Of a DNA stretch of 64,000 nt, positions 32,481 to 41,379 are shown piece by piece (the first letter of the stretch is position 1; each line of letters begins with the position of its first letter). The stretch is from contig JAUIAU010000003.1 in the NCBI GenBank assembly GCA_030425185.1, forward strand, positions 85,511 through 149,510, written 5' to 3'. The DNA comes from Alphaproteobacteria bacterium (GTDB taxonomy: Bacteria > Pseudomonadota > Alphaproteobacteria > Rhodobacterales > Rhodobacteraceae). The translations under genes and the position numbers were made by a program. Under the pieces are notes generated by a model. It worked only from the letters and a program-made list of their open reading frames with translations, had not been told where the DNA came from and searched no databases.

Positions 32481-34724
32481 TCAGCCCTGCCGCTTCAGCC
32501 ACTCCATCAGCGCCGGGCGTACCGTCATCGCGCCCATCTCGCGCGCCTCGGTGATCACGGCGCGCACCTCGCGCAGGTCCGAGCGCCGCAGCAGGTGCTT
32601 GACCGGCCCGATCGAGGCCGGACGCATCGACAGGGCCCGCAGGCCCATCGCCGTCAGCGCCAGTGCCTCGATCGGCCGGCCGGCATCCTCGCCGCAGAAG
32701 GACAGCGGCGTGTCCGTCTCGGCGCAGCGCCCCACGATCTGTTCGATGAAGCTCAGGAACGAGATGTTCAGCGTGTCATAGCGCCGCCGCACCCGCTCGT
32801 TCTCGCGGTCGGCGGCGAAGAAGAACTGCTTCAGGTCGTTGCCGCCGATCGAGATGAAATCCGCCAGCTCGAAGAAATGGCGGGGCGCGAAGGCCAGCGA
32901 CGGCGTCTCCAGCATCGCGCCGACTTCCACCGTCTCGGGCAGAACGCGGCCCAGCGCCGCCTCGCGGTCCAGCTCGCGCATCAGGTGGTCGCGCGCCTGG
33001 GTGAATTCCTCGAGCTGCGCGATGAACGGGAACATCACCGTCAGCGGCCGCCCGTTCGCGGCACGGATCAGCGCCTGGAGCTGCATCCGCATCACGCCCG
33101 GCTTGTCGAGCCCGACCCGGATCGCCCGCCAGCCCAGCGCCGGGTTCGGCTCCTCGGTCGGCTTCATGTAGGGCAGCACCTTGTCCGACCCGATGTCGAG
33201 CGTGCGGAACGCCACCCGCCGCCCCTCGGCGGCATCCATCACCCGCGCATAGAGCGCCGCCAGCTCGCCCCGGCGCGGCACCTTCGAGCGGACGAGGAAC
33301 TGCAGCTCGGTGCGGAACAGGCCCACGCCCGAGGCACCCGAGCCCTTGAGCGACGGCAGGTCGGCCATCAGCCCCGCGTTCATGTCCAGCCGCACGACCG
33401 TGCCGCACAGCGCCTCGGCGGGCAGGTCGCGCAGCGAGGCATAGCGCTCCTGCGCCTTGGCCTGCATCGCCATCTTGTCCCGGAAGGCGGCCTGCACCGT
33501 GTCGTCGGGGCGCAGGTGCACCACGCCCTGCTCGCCGTCCACGAGGATCGTGTCGCCGTTCAGCGCCTCGGTGGTGATCCGGCGCGCGTTGATGACCAGC
33601 GGGATCGCCAGCGCGCGCGCCACCACGGTCGCGTGGCTGCCGACCGAGCCTTCCTCCAGCACGATGCCCTTCAGCTTGCGGCCGTAGTCCAGCAACTCGG
33701 CCGGGCCGATGTTGCGCGCGATCAGGATCGGGTTCTCGGGCAGGGTCGCGCCGGTCTCGGTGCCCTGGCCGGTCAGCAGTCGCAGCAGCCGGTTCGACAG
33801 GTCGTCGAGATCGTGCAGCCGCTCGCGCAGGTAGGCATCGCCGACCTGGCTCATCCGGGCGCGGGCGGCGGATTGCTCCTTCTCGACGGCGGCCTCGGCC
33901 GAGAGGCCCCGGTCGATGTCCTCCTCCATCCGGCGCATCCAGCCCTTCGAGTTGGCGAACATCCGGTAGGCTTCCAGCACCTCCATCTGCTCGCCGTCAT
34001 GGGCGGGCGTCATCCGCAGCATCTCGTCCACCGACAGCCGCAGCCGGTCCACCGCCGCGTGCAGGCGCTTGCGCTCGGCCTCGGGGTCGTCCGCGACCGG
34101 ACGCGCGATCACCACGCGCGGCTCGTGCAGCCAGACCTGCCCGGCGGCGACGCCCTCCTGCGCCACCCCGCCGCGCAGCATGACCTGGTTCTTGTGCGGT
34201 GCGCGCAGCGCCTCGCCCTCGCCGATGAAGGCGCCCAGCTCGGCCATCTCGGCCAGCACCATCGCGACGACTTCCAGCGCGTAGAGCTCGTCCTCGGAAT
34301 ACTCGCGGGCCTGCTTCGACTGCACGACGAGCACGCCCTTGACCTCGCCCAGGCGCTGCACCGGCACCCCGAGGAAGGACGAGAACACCTCCTCGCCGGT
34401 CTCCGGCATGAAGCGGAAGCCGCGTGTGCCGGGCGCGTCGGCGGTGTTGATCGGCCGCCCGCTGCGCGCCACGCGCCCCACCAGACCCTCGCCGACCCGC
34501 ATCCGCGTGACGTGGACGGCGGCCTTGTTCAGACCCTCGGTCGCGCAAAGCTCCAGCGTGTCGGCATCCCGGAACAGGTAGATCGAGCAGACCTCGGTCC
34601 CCATGCTGTCCGCGATCAGGTGGGTGATCTTGTCGAGCCGCTCCTGCCCGGCTCCCGCATCGGCCAGCGTGGCCTGCAAGCGCCGGAGCAGCTTGCGCGA
34701 CTCCGATTCCGTCCTGTGCGGCAT
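32481..34724 (-). CDS. ptsP: Nitrogen PTS enzyme I (PtsP, EI-Ntr)
   Basis: PtsP takes phosphate from PEP and passes it to NPr and EIIA-Ntr, a regulatory chain linked to nitrogen, potassium and envelope control rather than sugar uptake. The 747-residue protein has an N-terminal GAF domain (1-170) that marks EI-Ntr. An HPr-binding helical domain (180-305) and the swivel domain with phospho-His364 in GSVGSHATVVAR follow. The PEP-binding barrel (425-725) has the late cysteine in LSFCGEDAG. It lies downstream of lysC with the exchanger gene between, a frequent order in Rhodobacteraceae. The partner genes ptsN and ptsO are not here. Confidence 0.95.
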   Translation of the reverse strand: MPHRTESESRKLLRRLQATLADAGAGQERLDKITHLIADSMGTEVCSIYLFRDADTLELCATEGLNKAAVHVTRMRVGEGLVGRVARSGRPINTADAPGTRGFRFMPETGEEVFSSFLGVPVQRLGEVKGVLVVQSKQAREYSEDELYALEVVAMVLAEMAELGAFIGEGEALRAPHKNQVMLRGGVAQEGVAAGQVWLHEPRVVIARPVADDPEAERKRLHAAVDRLRLSVDEMLRMTPAHDGEQMEVLEAYRMFANSKGWMRRMEEDIDRGLSAEAAVEKEQSAARARMSQVGDAYLRERLHDLDDLSNRLLRLLTGQGTETGATLPENPILIARNIGPAELLDYGRKLKGIVLEEGSVGSHATVVARALAIPLVINARRITTEALNGDTILVDGEQGVVHLRPDDTVQAAFRDKMAMQAKAQERYASLRDLPAEALCGTVVRLDMNAGLMADLPSLKGSGASGVGLFRTELQFLVRSKVPRRGELAALYARVMDAAEGRRVAFRTLDIGSDKVLPYMKPTEEPNPALGWRAIRVGLDKPGVMRMQLQALIRAANGRPLTVMFPFIAQLEEFTQARDHLMRELDREAALGRVLPETVEVGAMLETPSLAFAPRHFFELADFISIGGNDLKQFFFAADRENERVRRRYDTLNISFLSFIEQIVGRCAETDTPLSFCGEDAGRPIEALALTAMGLRALSMRPASIGPVKHLLRRSDLREVRAVITEAREMGAMTVRPALMEWLKRQG

Positions 34725-34924
34725 GTGCCTCGTTCCCTGTCGGACCGGGGCTCTTCCCGGCCCTGTCCCCGGGACAAAGGGATAGCGGTCCGCGTCCGCT
34801 CACGCAACGCTGCCGGTGCGGCGGTGGCCGGACCCCGCCCGCCCCGGCGCACAGCACGTCCAAACCGGCGGCACGTCCCCCGCCCCGGCGCGCGATTTCC
34901 GGGCAGCGCGGTGCGCGCGCGGTC

Positions 34925-35875
34925 TCAGCCCAGTGCGGCCCGCCCCGCCGTCCAGACCAGCCACAGCCCCAAAAGGACGCCGCCCTCGCGGCGGGTGATC
35001 CGCGCGCCGCTGGCCGCGACCCACAGCATCAGCCCGGTCGCCGCCGCCATCGCCCACAGGTCGATCCGCAGGATGTCGTCGGGCACCGGTACGGGGGCGA
35101 CCAGCGCCGTGGCCCCGAGGATGCCGAGCAGGTTGAACACGTTCGAGCCGAAGACATTGCCCAGCGCCAGCGCGGACTGGCCGCGCCGCGCCGCCACGAC
35201 CGAGGTGACCAGTTCCGGCAGCGAGGTGCCGACCGCCACCACCGTGACGCCGATCAGCGTCTCCGACACGCCCCAGCCGCGTGCCAGCCCGACGCCGCCG
35301 CGCACCAGCAGGTCCGCGCCCGCCAGCACCGGAACCAGCCCGCCGAGCGCCAGCGCGACATTGGGCCAGACACCCGGGCGGGGGGCGGCGTCCTCCGGCG
35401 GGGCCGCGTGCGCCCCGCGCAGCGACGCGGCAAGGTAGACCGCGAACCCCGCCAGCAGCACGGCCGCCGCCCCGGACCCGAGGTTGCCGGTCATCAGCAC
35501 CGCGCCGCCCAGCAGCGTCGCCAGCGCGACGGCGAGGCCCTCGCGGCGCAGCACGCCCTGCGCCACCGGGATCGGGGCCAGCGCGGCGGCGAGGCCGAGG
35601 ATCAGCAGGATATTGGCGATGTTCGAGCCGACGACATTGCCGACGGCAAGACCCGGTGCGCCGGACCATGCGGCGCCCAGCGAGGTGACCAGTTCCGGCA
35701 GCGAGGTGCCGAAGCCCACCACCACGACGCCGATCAGCATCGGCGACAGCCGCAGCGCCTGCGCCAGGTTGGCCGCGCCGCGCACGAACAGCTCGCCGCC
35801 GCCCAGCAACAGGGCGAGGCCGGCGGCCACAAACAGGATGTCCAAGGGACGTGTCTCCGCGGCCCGGCCCCCCAT
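34925..35875 (-). CDS. Sodium/calcium exchanger (CaCA family, YrbG type)
   Basis: The 316-residue membrane protein is built from two inverted five-helix repeats, each with the ion-binding alpha motif: GTSLPELVTS near residue 55 and again near 214, each followed by GN(V)(V/F)GSN. It should extrude Ca2+ in exchange for Na+ or H+. No Shine-Dalgarno stands before the ATG at 35875. A TTG at 35845 (codon 11) has GGAGA 8 bases upstream and may be the true start. The two alpha-repeat regions are also similar in DNA sequence. It is flanked by ptsP and lysC on the same strand with about 180-200 bases on each side. Confidence 0.88.
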   Translation of the reverse strand: MGGRAAETRPLDILFVAAGLALLLGGGELFVRGAANLAQALRLSPMLIGVVVVGFGTSLPELVTSLGAAWSGAPGLAVGNVVGSNIANILLILGLAAALAPIPVAQGVLRREGLAVALATLLGGAVLMTGNLGSGAAAVLLAGFAVYLAASLRGAHAAPPEDAAPRPGVWPNVALALGGLVPVLAGADLLVRGGVGLARGWGVSETLIGVTVVAVGTSLPELVTSVVAARRGQSALALGNVFGSNVFNLLGILGATALVAPVPVPDDILRIDLWAMAAATGLMLWVAASGARITRREGGVLLGLWLVWTAGRAALG

Positions 35876-35992
35876 GGGCCCGGCCGTCGCAGCGCAGGTG
35901 GGAGGGGGCAGCGCGGCGCGCCAGAGGCACGCGAAAATAATCAGGCGGCGGGACGGATCGTTACGATCGGGTTACGCCGGCGCACGGCCGCA

Positions 35993-36036
35993 CCGACGTG
36001 ATACCGACGCTGTGCCGACGCGATACCGACGCCGTC
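35993..36036. repeat. 22-bp imperfect direct repeat after lysC
   Basis: Two adjacent 22-mers (35993-36014 and 36015-36036) share 18 of 22 bases, with the core CCGACG-GATACCGACGC. They lie between lysC and the exchanger gene, just past the lysC stop, and the second copy runs into a small palindrome at 36025-36039. No protein is encoded. Confidence 0.6.
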
Positions 36037-36039
36037 GGT
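36025..36039 (-). terminator. Possible lysC terminator hairpin
   Basis: ACCGACGCCGTCGGT is a palindrome with a single central base, 15 bases beyond the lysC stop. It can form a 5-bp stem with a 5-base loop. No T tract follows, so termination is only possible. Confidence 0.3.
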
Positions 36040-36054
36040 GCGGTCCGGAGGCCC

Positions 36055-37293
36055 TCAGGCGCCCTTTTCCAGTTCGAACGCGTCGTGCAGCGCCTGCACC
36101 GCCAGTTCCATGTACTTGCGGTCGATCAGCACCGAGATCTTAATCTCCGACGTGGTGATCACCTTGATGTTGATGTTCTCGTCCTTCAGGGCTTTGAACA
36201 TCTTCGCCGCAACCCCGGCATGGCTGCGCATCCCGATGCCGACGACGCTGACCTTGGCCACGTTCTTGTCCGCCACCAGCGCTTCGTAGGAAATATCGCC
36301 CTTCGCCTGCGCATCCTGCATCGCCTTTTCCGCCCGCAGCACCTGGTCGGTGGGGCAGGAGAAGGTCATGTCCGTGAATCCCTCGTCCGAGATGTTCTGC
36401 ACGATCATGTCCACGTTGACCCCGGCATCGGCCAGCGGCCCGAAGATCGCCGCGGCGATGCCCGGCCGGTCCTCGACGCCGGTCAGCGTCATCTTGGCTT
36501 CGTCGCGCGAGTAGGCGACCCCGGAAACGGCGTTCAGTTCCATGATTTCCTCCTCATCGCAGACGAGAGTCCCGGCCTCGTCAGAGGGTTCCTCGAAGCT
36601 CGACAGCACCCGCAGCTTGACCTTGTAGCGCATCGCCAGCTCGACCGAGCGGGTCTGCAGCACCTTCGCGCCGAGGCTGGCCAGTTCCAGCATTTCCTCG
36701 AAGGCGATCCGGTCCAGCTTGCGCGCCTTGTCCGAGATCCGCGGGTCGGTGGTATAGACCCCGTCCACGTCGGTGTAGATGTCGCAGCGCACCGCGTCGA
36801 AGGCGGCGGCAAAGGCCACGGCGGTGGTGTCCGACCCGCCCCGGCCCAGCGTCGTGATCCGGCCCTCGGGGCTGATCCCCTGGAAGCCCGCGACCACCGC
36901 GACCTTCATGCCCTCGGCGAACTTGGCGGTGATGTTCTCGGTCGGGATCTCGACGATCCGCGCGGCCGAATGCGCGCCGTTGGTCTTCAGCGGCACCTGC
37001 CAGCCCTGCCAGCTGCGCGCCGGGATATCCATTTCCTGCAGCGTCAGCGCCATCAGCCCGGCGGTGACGTTCTCGCCCGACGACACCACCGCGTCATACT
37101 CGCGGGCGTCGAACAGGGGCGAGGTTTCGTTGACCCAGCCGACCAGTTCGTTGGTCTTCCCGGCCATGGCCGAGACGATCACGATCACGTCGTGACCCTT
37201 GGCGACCTCGAGCCCGACGCGCTTCGCGGCCCGCCGGATGCGGTCCAGATTGGCGACGGACGTGCCGCCGAATTTCATCACGAGGACGGACAT
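36055..37293 (-). CDS. lysC: Aspartate kinase
   Basis: LysC phosphorylates L-aspartate, the first step toward lysine, threonine and methionine. The 412-residue protein begins MSVLVMKFGGTS, the kinase signature, followed by the AVVSSGENVTAGLMA and GRGGSDTTA substrate blocks. Two C-terminal ACT domains (about 265-410) should bind the feedback inhibitor. GAGAGG lies 2-3 bases from the chosen ATG, and upstream in-frame codons are not conserved-looking. The product pathway includes thrC at 16.9 kb. It is about 80 bases downstream of the pilin-like gene. Confidence 0.96.
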   Translation of the reverse strand: MSVLVMKFGGTSVANLDRIRRAAKRVGLEVAKGHDVIVIVSAMAGKTNELVGWVNETSPLFDAREYDAVVSSGENVTAGLMALTLQEMDIPARSWQGWQVPLKTNGAHSAARIVEIPTENITAKFAEGMKVAVVAGFQGISPEGRITTLGRGGSDTTAVAFAAAFDAVRCDIYTDVDGVYTTDPRISDKARKLDRIAFEEMLELASLGAKVLQTRSVELAMRYKVKLRVLSSFEEPSDEAGTLVCDEEEIMELNAVSGVAYSRDEAKMTLTGVEDRPGIAAAIFGPLADAGVNVDMIVQNISDEGFTDMTFSCPTDQVLRAEKAMQDAQAKGDISYEALVADKNVAKVSVVGIGMRSHAGVAAKMFKALKDENINIKVITTSEIKISVLIDRKYMELAVQALHDAFELEKGA

Positions 37294-37372
37294 GACCTCT
37301 CCCGTGTCCCTGACTGCGCGGCCCTTAGGCCAAAGGGCCGGGCGCGGCAAGGGGCGGGTTGGCGCAGGCGGC

Positions 37373-37660
37373 TCAGTTCACCCGGCCGGAGATGCGGATG
37401 ATGCCGGTGCCGCCCCGGTCGGTGCCCTGCACCTGCGGCGCGGGCGGGTCCGGCGGGGCCGGGAAGGCGGTCTGGATGATCCCGTCGCCTTCCATCGTGG
37501 TCGAGATGCCGTCGGCGGCGTTCTCGATCCCGCCCGAGACGATCCCCATGACGGCCAGCCCCAGCGCCACCGTCGCCGCCATCAGCGGCACCATGTCCAC
37601 GGTGACGGCCCCAGAGTCGTCGGCGAGGAAGCGGCGAACGGACGGAAAACGGTACGGCAT
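37373..37660 (-). CDS. Orphan Flp-like pilin with proline/glycine tail
   Basis: The 95-residue product has the same N-terminal plan as the Flp pilins at 2.7-3.9 kb: a basic leader, DSG|AVTVDM at a predicted prepilin peptidase site after Gly17, a hydrophobic helix, then GIVSGGIENAADGI against their GVVSGGIQDLSQDI. It is longer, with a C-terminal tail of about 30 residues containing FPAPPDPPAP and a GTGIIRISGRVN end. GAGGGG lies 6 bases before the ATG. It stands alone between lysC and the SDR gene. It may be a minor pilin or a pseudopilin processed by the same peptidase. Confidence 0.78.
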   Translation of the reverse strand: MPYRFPSVRRFLADDSGAVTVDMVPLMAATVALGLAVMGIVSGGIENAADGISTTMEGDGIIQTAFPAPPDPPAPQVQGTDRGGTGIIRISGRVN

Positions 37661-37761
37661 GGACGGTCCCCTCGAGGTTTCCGCCCCGCATCGCAGGACA
37701 ATCGGGCAAGACCGTGCCGCTCGCGTGATGCTTTGTGGCCGGGGCGCGGGAGGCGCGGCCC

Positions 37762-38421
37762 TCAGATCGGGTGATCGCGCCTGTCCCAGGTGCGGAAGCA
37801 GCCGGTCGAGGCAAGGTCCAGTTCCCCGAACCGCGCCGCGAGGCCCGAGGCGCTTTCGTCGACGTCGATCTCGGCCGCGCCGCCGCCCATGTCGGTGCGG
37901 ACCCATCCCGGGTGATAGACACCGACCGCGATCCCGAGGTCGCGCAGGTCGGTCGCCAGGTTGCGCCCGAGGTTCACCGCCGCGGCCTTGCTGGCCCGGT
38001 AGATGTAGCTGCCGCCGGGCGCGCGCTGGGTCGAGCCCATCTGGCTGGAGATGATCGCGACCCTCGCCAGCCCGGTCGCGTTCGCCGCGTGTTGAAGATG
38101 CGGCAACAGCGTCTGCACGCACAGGAAGACGCCGGTCACGTTGACCGCGAAGCTCCGGGCCCAGAGATCGGGCGCATAGCCGTCCGACAACCCCTCGTGC
38201 CGGTCGAGGTAGACACCCGCGTTGCACACCAGCAGGTCGACCGGTTGCCCGTCGAGCGCCCGGCCCAGTCCCGCCACGCTCTCCGCGTCGGTCACGTCGA
38301 GCGGGATCTGACCCGGCCCCGGCACCCGCGCGCAGCCGCGCACGGTCTGCCCGCCGCGCGCCAGTTCCGCGATGAGCGCGGCCCCGATGCCGCGATTCGC
38401 GCCGGTGACCACCGTGACCAT
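37762..38421 (-). CDS. Short-chain dehydrogenase/reductase
   Basis: The 219-residue NAD(P)-dependent oxidoreductase has the cofactor loop TGANRGIG (6-13), NAG at 67-69, the catalytic serine near 126 and Tyr141/Lys145 in YRASK. It is the short 'YciK/carbonyl reductase' size. The ATG is 2 bases after the stop of the DUF1178 gene, so the two are co-transcribed. The WDRRDHPI-type C-terminus and conserved NLGRNLATDL helix are typical of SDRs annotated only by fold. Substrate unknown. Confidence 0.88.
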   Translation of the reverse strand: MVTVVTGANRGIGAALIAELARGGQTVRGCARVPGPGQIPLDVTDAESVAGLGRALDGQPVDLLVCNAGVYLDRHEGLSDGYAPDLWARSFAVNVTGVFLCVQTLLPHLQHAANATGLARVAIISSQMGSTQRAPGGSYIYRASKAAAVNLGRNLATDLRDLGIAVGVYHPGWVRTDMGGGAAEIDVDESASGLAARFGELDLASTGCFRTWDRRDHPI

Positions 38422-38423
38422 GC

Positions 38424-38873
38424 TCAGTTCGCCTTCTCGCGCGGAAGGAAGGGCAGGGGCATCACCGGCACGCCGTCCTCGATCAGCGCGCGCGCCTCGT
38501 CGGGCCGCGCCTCGCCGTGGATCGCCCGCTGCGGGGTCTCGCCCTCGTGCATCTTGCGCGCCTCGGTCGCGAAGCTCGCGCCGACATAGGTGCTGTCGCG
38601 CTCGACCTTCGCGCGCAGCTCGGCCAGCGCCTTTTCCAGCGGCGATTGCGGCGCGGACAGCACCGGCACCGGGGCTTCGGTCGGGGCGGGCACCGGGGCG
38701 GCGTCCTCGGCCGGGCGCACGCGCGGGGCCATCAGCGCCTTTTCCACATCCGCGCTGCCGCAGACCGGGCAGGCGACCATGCCGCGCGCGGCCAGCGTGT
38801 CGTAGGCGCTTGCCGACTGGAACCAACTGTCGGCGGTATGTCCCGCCGTGCATTTCAGCGTGTACTTGATCAT
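38424..38873 (-). CDS. DUF1178 family protein
   Basis: The 149-residue protein starts MIKYTLKCTAGHTADSWF. It has a zinc-ribbon-like pair formed by Cys8/His12 and ACPVCGSADVEKALMAP (Cys35, Cys38), followed by a proline-rich linker and a conserved C-terminal helix EARALIEDGVPVMPLPF. These are the marks of DUF1178, widespread in alphaproteobacteria and without an assigned function. It is upstream of and nearly touching the SDR gene. Confidence 0.87.
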   Translation of the reverse strand: MIKYTLKCTAGHTADSWFQSASAYDTLAARGMVACPVCGSADVEKALMAPRVRPAEDAAPVPAPTEAPVPVLSAPQSPLEKALAELRAKVERDSTYVGASFATEARKMHEGETPQRAIHGEARPDEARALIEDGVPVMPLPFLPREKAN

Positions 38874-38965
38874 CCGGGGTTCCGGCCCCTGCGGGCCTCC
38901 TTGCCATCAGGGCGCAAAGCTAACCATCGGGCGGACCATTTCAATCCCGCTGATGCGCACAGGGC

Positions 38966-39457
38966 TCAGGCCGGGTCGAACCGGACCAGCAACTGCGCAA
39001 GGTCGGCCTCGTCCACCATCCGGGCGGCCTTCTTCGGCGAGACCCACTTGCGCGTGCGTTCCCCGGCCTCGGGCCACTCCTTGGCCAGTTCCTGCACCCG
39101 GAGCGCGAAGACCACCACGACCACCGGCAGGTTCACCCCGGTGTCGAGTTCCTTTGTGTAGCTGTAGATGCCGATGGCGTCCTGGCGCATCCGGCCGCGG
39201 ACGCCGGCCTCTTCCCAGGCCTCGATCGCGGCGCATTCCGACGGCGTCTTGCCGTCGATCGGCCAGCCCTTCGGCAGGATCCAGCGCCCGGTATCGCGGC
39301 TCGAGATCAGCAGGATCTTGGGACCCTTGCGCCCGGTCCGGTAGCACAGCGCGGCGAATTGCGTGCGGACATCCCGCTTGCTGCGGGTGCCGAGCACCAG
39401 CGGAAGCTGACCGTGACGAGGAACAACCTCGCCGGGGGGAAGGACGGGCAACGCCAT
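38966..39457 (-). CDS. NUDIX hydrolase (DIPP-like)
   Basis: The 163-residue product has the fold-typical GRWILPKGWPIDGKT strand and a Nudix box ending AIEAWEEAGV. The box deviates from GX5EX7REUXEEXGU: the first Glu is Lys and the Arg is Ile, while the metal-binding EE pair is kept. This form is seen in the diphosphoinositol-polyphosphate phosphatase-like group. A nucleoside or inositol pyrophosphate substrate is possible. It is divergent from the glutathione peroxidase gene, 212 bases away, and the gap contains a 7-bp TCGGTGG/CCACCGA hairpin (39551-39575). Confidence 0.85.
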   Translation of the reverse strand: MALPVLPPGEVVPRHGQLPLVLGTRSKRDVRTQFAALCYRTGRKGPKILLISSRDTGRWILPKGWPIDGKTPSECAAIEAWEEAGVRGRMRQDAIGIYSYTKELDTGVNLPVVVVVFALRVQELAKEWPEAGERTRKWVSPKKAARMVDEADLAQLLVRFDPA

Positions 39458-39669
39458 GCCGGATCTGTCCTGTTCTGCCGGGGTCCCGGCACTCTGCTCT
39501 CGGGCGCGCCGCGTTTTGCACGACGCAATTCATACAAGTATACACGGGTTTCGGTGGCACCAAAAGACCCACCGATGAGGGGCACGCAATGGTGAGGTCC
39601 GCCCGCTTGAACCCTGGCGCGGGGCCGCTACCCTCCGGCCACGATGATTGCAGACCCCGGAGGACCCCG

Positions 39670-40194
39670 ATGCCGCGCCGTCTCGCCGCCCTTGCCGCTG
39701 CCCTCGTGATGATCGGCAGCGCCGCCCTTGCCGGACCTTTCCGCTTCGACTCGATCGACGGCGGGACGCTTGACCTCGACGCATACCGCGGCAAGCCGGT
39801 CCTGGTGGTCAACACGGCCTCGCAATGCGGCTTCACCCCGCAGTACGAAGGGCTCCAGGCGCTCTATGAGACCTATCGCGACCGGGGCCTCGTGGTGCTG
39901 GCGGTGCCGTCCGACGACTTCAACCAGGAGCTGGCCACCGACGCGGCGGTCAAGGATTTCTGCGCGGTCAACTTCGGCCTGACCCTGCCGATGACCACGA
40001 TCACCCATGTCCGCGGCGCGCAGGCGCACCCGTTCTACGCCTGGCTCGCCAGCGAGCACGGCATCGCGCCGACCTGGAACTTCAACAAGGTCCTGCTCGA
40101 CGCCGAGGGTCAGCCGGTCGCCTATTTCCCGTCCTCGACGCGGCCCGGCTCGGCCCCGATGCGGCGCGCCATCGAAGCGGCGCTCGGCGGGTGA
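39670..40194 (+). CDS. Exported glutathione peroxidase-family protein
   Basis: The 174-residue product has a signal peptide (cut near ALAGPF, residue 21) and the thioredoxin-fold peroxidase core: VVNTASQCGFTPQY with catalytic Cys53 and a WNFNK block late. It is a cysteine, not selenocysteine, enzyme and lacks the PCNQFGGQEP loop in its usual form (VPSDDFNQEL here), as in thioredoxin-dependent GPx types. It would reduce peroxides in the periplasm. Its TGA overlaps the GTG start of the HDAC-like gene, so translation is probably coupled. Confidence 0.88.
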   Translation: MPRRLAALAAALVMIGSAALAGPFRFDSIDGGTLDLDAYRGKPVLVVNTASQCGFTPQYEGLQALYETYRDRGLVVLAVPSDDFNQELATDAAVKDFCAVNFGLTLPMTTITHVRGAQAHPFYAWLASEHGIAPTWNFNKVLLDAEGQPVAYFPSSTRPGSAPMRRAIEAALGG

Positions 40195-41336
40195 CCGGAC
40201 CGGCCCCGACGCCGCTTCTGCTCGGGCACGAGATCTACCGCGCCTCCTCCTACGGTGGCTGGCACCCGCTGCGCATCCCGCGCGTCTCGACGGTGATGGA
40301 CCTGACCCGCGCGCTGGGCTGGGTGGCCCCCGGGCAGTACCGCCGGTCGCCGCGCGCCAAGCCCGTCGCCGTGACCCTGTTCCATGACCCCGACTACATC
40401 GCCGCGCTGGTCGCAGCCGAAGCGGCACAGGCCGTCAGCGAGACCGTGCGCCAGCGCCACGGGCTGGGCACCACGGCCTGCCCGGTCTTCCCCGAGATGT
40501 GGCGGCGCCCCGCGACCAGCGCGGGCGGATCGCTTCTGGCGGGCGAGCTTCTGCGGACCCCGGGCGTGATCCACCACCCCGCCGGCGGCACGCACCACGC
40601 CTTCCGCGACCGGGCGGCAGGCTTCTGCTACCTCAACGATCCCGTGCTGGCGATGCTGGCCATGCGCCGCGCCGGGGTGCGCCGCATCGTCTACGTGGAT
40701 ATCGACGCACACCATGCCGACGGGGTCGAAAGCGCTTTCGCGGGCAATCCCGACATCCGGATGATCTCGGTGCACGAGGAACGCCGCTGGCCCTTCACCG
40801 GCGCGCTCGACGACACCGGCGGCGGGTCGGCGATCAACCTGCCGGTGCCGAAGGGCTTCAACGATACCGAGTTCGCCTTCGTCCTGAACGAGCTGATCCT
40901 GCCCGCCACCGCCGCCTTCCGCCCGGACGCCATCGTGCTGCAATGCGGGGCCGACGCTGTCGAGGAAGACCCGCTGTCCCGGCTGGCGCTGTCGAACGGG
41001 GCGCACTGGTCGGCCGTCGCGGCGCTGCGCGCGCTGACCGACCGTTTCCTCGTGCTGGGCGGCGGCGGCTACAACCCATGGTCGGTCGGGCGCCTCTGGA
41101 CCGGGGTCTGGGGGGTGCTGAACGGGCACGAGATCCCCGATCGCCTGCCGTCCGAGGCCGAGTCCATCCTGCGCGCCCTGCGCTGGGACAACCGCCGCGC
41201 CGGACGCGCGCCGCCCACGCACTGGTTCACCACGCTCGCGGACCGCCCGCGTCCGGGACCCCTGCGGGGCGAACTGCGCGCGCGGGTCGCCACGCTGCGC
41301 CGCCGGGTCGGGACGGAAACGGTCCTCGCGGGCTAA
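40191..41336 (+). CDS. Histone deacetylase superfamily amidohydrolase
   Basis: The 381-residue zinc enzyme belongs to the AcuC/APAH/HDAC superfamily, which removes acetyl groups from polyamines, acetoin-pathway proteins or other amides. It has the charge-relay pair His135-His136 (GGTHHAF), the zinc ligands in YVDIDAHHADG (Asp172, His174), QCGADAVEEDPL and the oxyanion tyrosine in GGGGYNP (Tyr294). The start is GTG overlapping the peroxidase stop (GTGA). The C-terminal 70 residues are arginine-rich. Natural substrate not evident. Confidence 0.9.
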   Translation: MTGPAPTPLLLGHEIYRASSYGGWHPLRIPRVSTVMDLTRALGWVAPGQYRRSPRAKPVAVTLFHDPDYIAALVAAEAAQAVSETVRQRHGLGTTACPVFPEMWRRPATSAGGSLLAGELLRTPGVIHHPAGGTHHAFRDRAAGFCYLNDPVLAMLAMRRAGVRRIVYVDIDAHHADGVESAFAGNPDIRMISVHEERRWPFTGALDDTGGGSAINLPVPKGFNDTEFAFVLNELILPATAAFRPDAIVLQCGADAVEEDPLSRLALSNGAHWSAVAALRALTDRFLVLGGGGYNPWSVGRLWTGVWGVLNGHEIPDRLPSEAESILRALRWDNRRAGRAPPTHWFTTLADRPRPGPLRGELRARVATLRRRVGTETVLAG

Positions 41337-41379
41337 AGGCGAGCTGTCCGTGGGGATTTCGGGTATGGAATGCCCGACT

